Shown: positions 7,539 through 8,280 of the stretch, piece after piece
Layout: the number at the start of each line of letters is the position of its first letter
Position numbering within the stretch: the stretch's first letter is position 1
Assembly (NCBI GenBank): GCA_025351985.1
Contig: JANXUW010000190.1
Location: 1 to 8,280, forward strand
DNA: 8,280 bases
Origin: Pseudolysobacter sp.
GTDB taxonomy: Bacteria > Pseudomonadota > Gammaproteobacteria > Xanthomonadales > Rhodanobacteraceae
Direction: 5' to 3'
Position numbers and translations under genes: made by a program
The notes under the pieces: model-generated
The model's database searches: none
Told to the model about the DNA's origin: nothing
What the model saw: only the letters and a program-made list of their open reading frames with translations

Positions 7539-7542
7539 GGAG
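7539..7542 (+). promoter_or_regulatory. Ribosome binding site deciding the def start
   Basis: GGAG followed by nine bases and then GTG at 7552. An upstream in-frame GTG at 7537 overlaps this site, so the Shine-Dalgarno favours 7552 as the real start. Confidence 0.6.
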
Positions 7543-7551
7543 AAAAACACG

Positions 7552-8085
7552 GTGATTCGCGAAATTCTCAAGATGGGCGATCCGCGCTTGTTGCGCATCG
7601 CCGAGCCGGTAACGCACTTCGATACGCCGGAGCTGCATGAGCTGCTGCGGGACATGTTCGACACCATGCGCGCGGCGAACGGTGTCGGTCTGGCGGCGCC
7701 GCAGATCGGTATCGATCTGCAAATCGTGGTATTCGGTTTCGAACATAATGAGCGCTATCCCGACGCGCCGCCGGTGCCGCAAACGGTGCTGTTGAATCCG
7801 CAGATCACGCCGATTTCAGATCTGTTGCTCGACGGTTGGGAAGGTTGTTTGTCGGTGCCGGGATTGCGTGGTGTGGTCAGTCGCCACGCGCAAATTCATT
7901 ACCGCGGCTTCGACCAGTTCGGCGCGCCGATTGATCGCATCGCCGAGGATTTTCATGCGCGTGTCGTGCAGCACGAATGTGACCATCTGATCGGCAAACT
8001 CTATCCGATGCGCATCACCGATTTTTCGCGTTTCGGATTTACCGAGGTGCTGTTTCCGGGTGTGGATCCGAACAGCGACGATTGA
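7552..8085 (+). CDS. def: Peptide deformylase
   Basis: This metalloenzyme removes the formyl group from the N-terminal methionine of nascent proteins at the ribosome exit. The 177-residue product (GTG start) has all three family motifs: [10 protein letters not shown] (44-53, with Q51), WEGCLSVPG (96-104, metal ligand C99) and QHECDHLIG (140-148, metal ligands H141 and H145, catalytic E142). The protein begins [13 protein letters not shown], a typical start for this family. GTG 7552 is preferred over the in-frame GTG 7537 because a GGAG lies 9 bases ahead of it. The length is near the usual ~170. It lies 61 bp behind the glycosyltransferase, separated by a hairpin. No fmt gene is next to it as in many genomes, so it may be a second def copy, which cannot be told from here. 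Function is secure. Confidence 0.95.
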   Translation: MIREILKMGDPRLLRIAEPVTHFDTPELHELLRDMFDTMRAANGVGLAAPQIGIDLQIVVFGFEHNERYPDAPPVPQTVLLNPQITPISDLLLDGWEGCLSVPGLRGVVSRHAQIHYRGFDQFGAPIDRIAEDFHARVVQHECDHLIGKLYPMRITDFSRFGFTEVLFPGVDPNSDD

Positions 8086-8159
8086 GCAGCGCGATCATGC
8101 TCATCCTGCTCGGCGGCAGTTTGCGGAAGGCTCGGTTTTCCACAACATCAAGAGAGCCT
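8086..8159. other. Non-coding spacer downstream of def
   Basis: These 74 bases after the def stop hold no recognisable gene, promoter or RNA. A 46-codon frame opens at 8097 but runs through the palindromic repeat beyond and has no coding support. Confidence 0.5.
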
Positions 8160-8238
8160 GTCATCCCAGCGCAGGCTGGGATCCATGTTGACTTTTTGTC
8201 GCACAATCAAAATGGATCCCAGCCTTCGCTGGGATGAC
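8160..8238. repeat. Long imperfect palindrome, REP/MITE-like dispersed element
   Basis: Two 27-base arms (8160-8186 and 8212-8238) are inverted copies differing at one position (GTCATCCCAGCGCAGGCTGG versus GTCATCCCAGCGAAGGCTGG at the outer end), separated by 25 bases. Each arm is itself a hairpin: ATCCCAGC pairs with GCTGGGAT around a 4-base loop (8163-8182 and 8216-8235). The element can therefore fold as one long stem or as two small hairpins. The 'GTCATCCC...GGGATCCA' pattern is a widespread proteobacterial dispersed repeat class, often mis-translated as 'VIPAQAGIH'. No transposase is present. It may also act as a bidirectional terminator for def. Only one copy is in this window, so dispersal is inferred. 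Confidence 0.8.
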
Positions 8239-8280
8239 GGCAAGCGCGCGACTACATTCGAATTCGCGCGATTATCCGTT

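Noticed and set aside
7537..7551. Upstream GTG start for def adding five residues
   Set aside because: It overlaps the GGAG that is well spaced for the GTG at 7552, and family members typically begin at the [10 protein letters not shown] position.
8097..8237. Small 46-codon open frame after def, containing 'VIPAQAGIH'
   Set aside because: That peptide is the well-known false translation of this dispersed palindrome class. There is no ribosome site and the frame ends within the repeat.
8160..8238. CRISPR-like repeat pair
   Set aside because: The two similar units are inverted rather than direct, there is only one pair, and no spacer array or cas gene is present.

Overview
The window looks like a chromosomal segment of a moderately GC-rich gammaproteobacterium, most likely Xanthomonadales (Rhodanobacteraceae or Xanthomonadaceae). 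The grounds are the style of the housekeeping proteins (MtgA, Hsp33, and a deformylase that begins [13 protein letters not shown]), strong codon bias with long antisense open frames, and a 'GTCATCCCAGCG..GGCTGGGATCCA' dispersed palindrome near the right end. The lineage is inferred from sequence style, not from a search.

Layout. At the left edge, on the minus strand, lies hslO (redox chaperone Hsp33), cut by the window edge just after the first two of its four zinc cysteines. Divergent from it is mtgA, a monofunctional peptidoglycan glycosyltransferase. Then comes a compact rightward run of five surface-polysaccharide genes (about 1668-7490): wzm (ABC permease), wzt (ATPase with a C-terminal glycan-recognition domain), a SAM-dependent methyltransferase with a C-terminal coiled coil, a 621-residue glycosyltransferase with an unusual N-terminal PqqD-like winged-helix region, and a WbbL-type GT2 glycosyltransferase. 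A peptide deformylase gene (def) follows after 61 bp. The last 195 bp carry no gene but hold a long imperfect palindrome typical of a dispersed REP/MITE-like repeat.

How the genes work together. The five-gene run fits the ABC-transporter-dependent route of O-antigen (or similar lipid-linked polysaccharide) synthesis. Glycosyltransferases build the chain on undecaprenyl diphosphate in the cytoplasm, a methyltransferase may modify its non-reducing end, the C-terminal domain of Wzt could read that mark, and Wzm/Wzt export the finished chain. wzm-wzt and wzt-methyltransferase overlap by 4 bp (GTGA and ATGA), so exporter and putative capping enzyme are probably translationally coupled. No nucleotide-sugar synthesis, initiating transferase, ligase or polymerase gene is visible, so these must be encoded elsewhere.

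I did not find an obviously new defence or mobile system. The parts most worth a second look are the PqqD-like/GT-A fusion protein and the coiled-coil methyltransferase beside a Wzt with a reader domain, which together resemble a cut-down version of the WbdD/WztC cap-and-read system.
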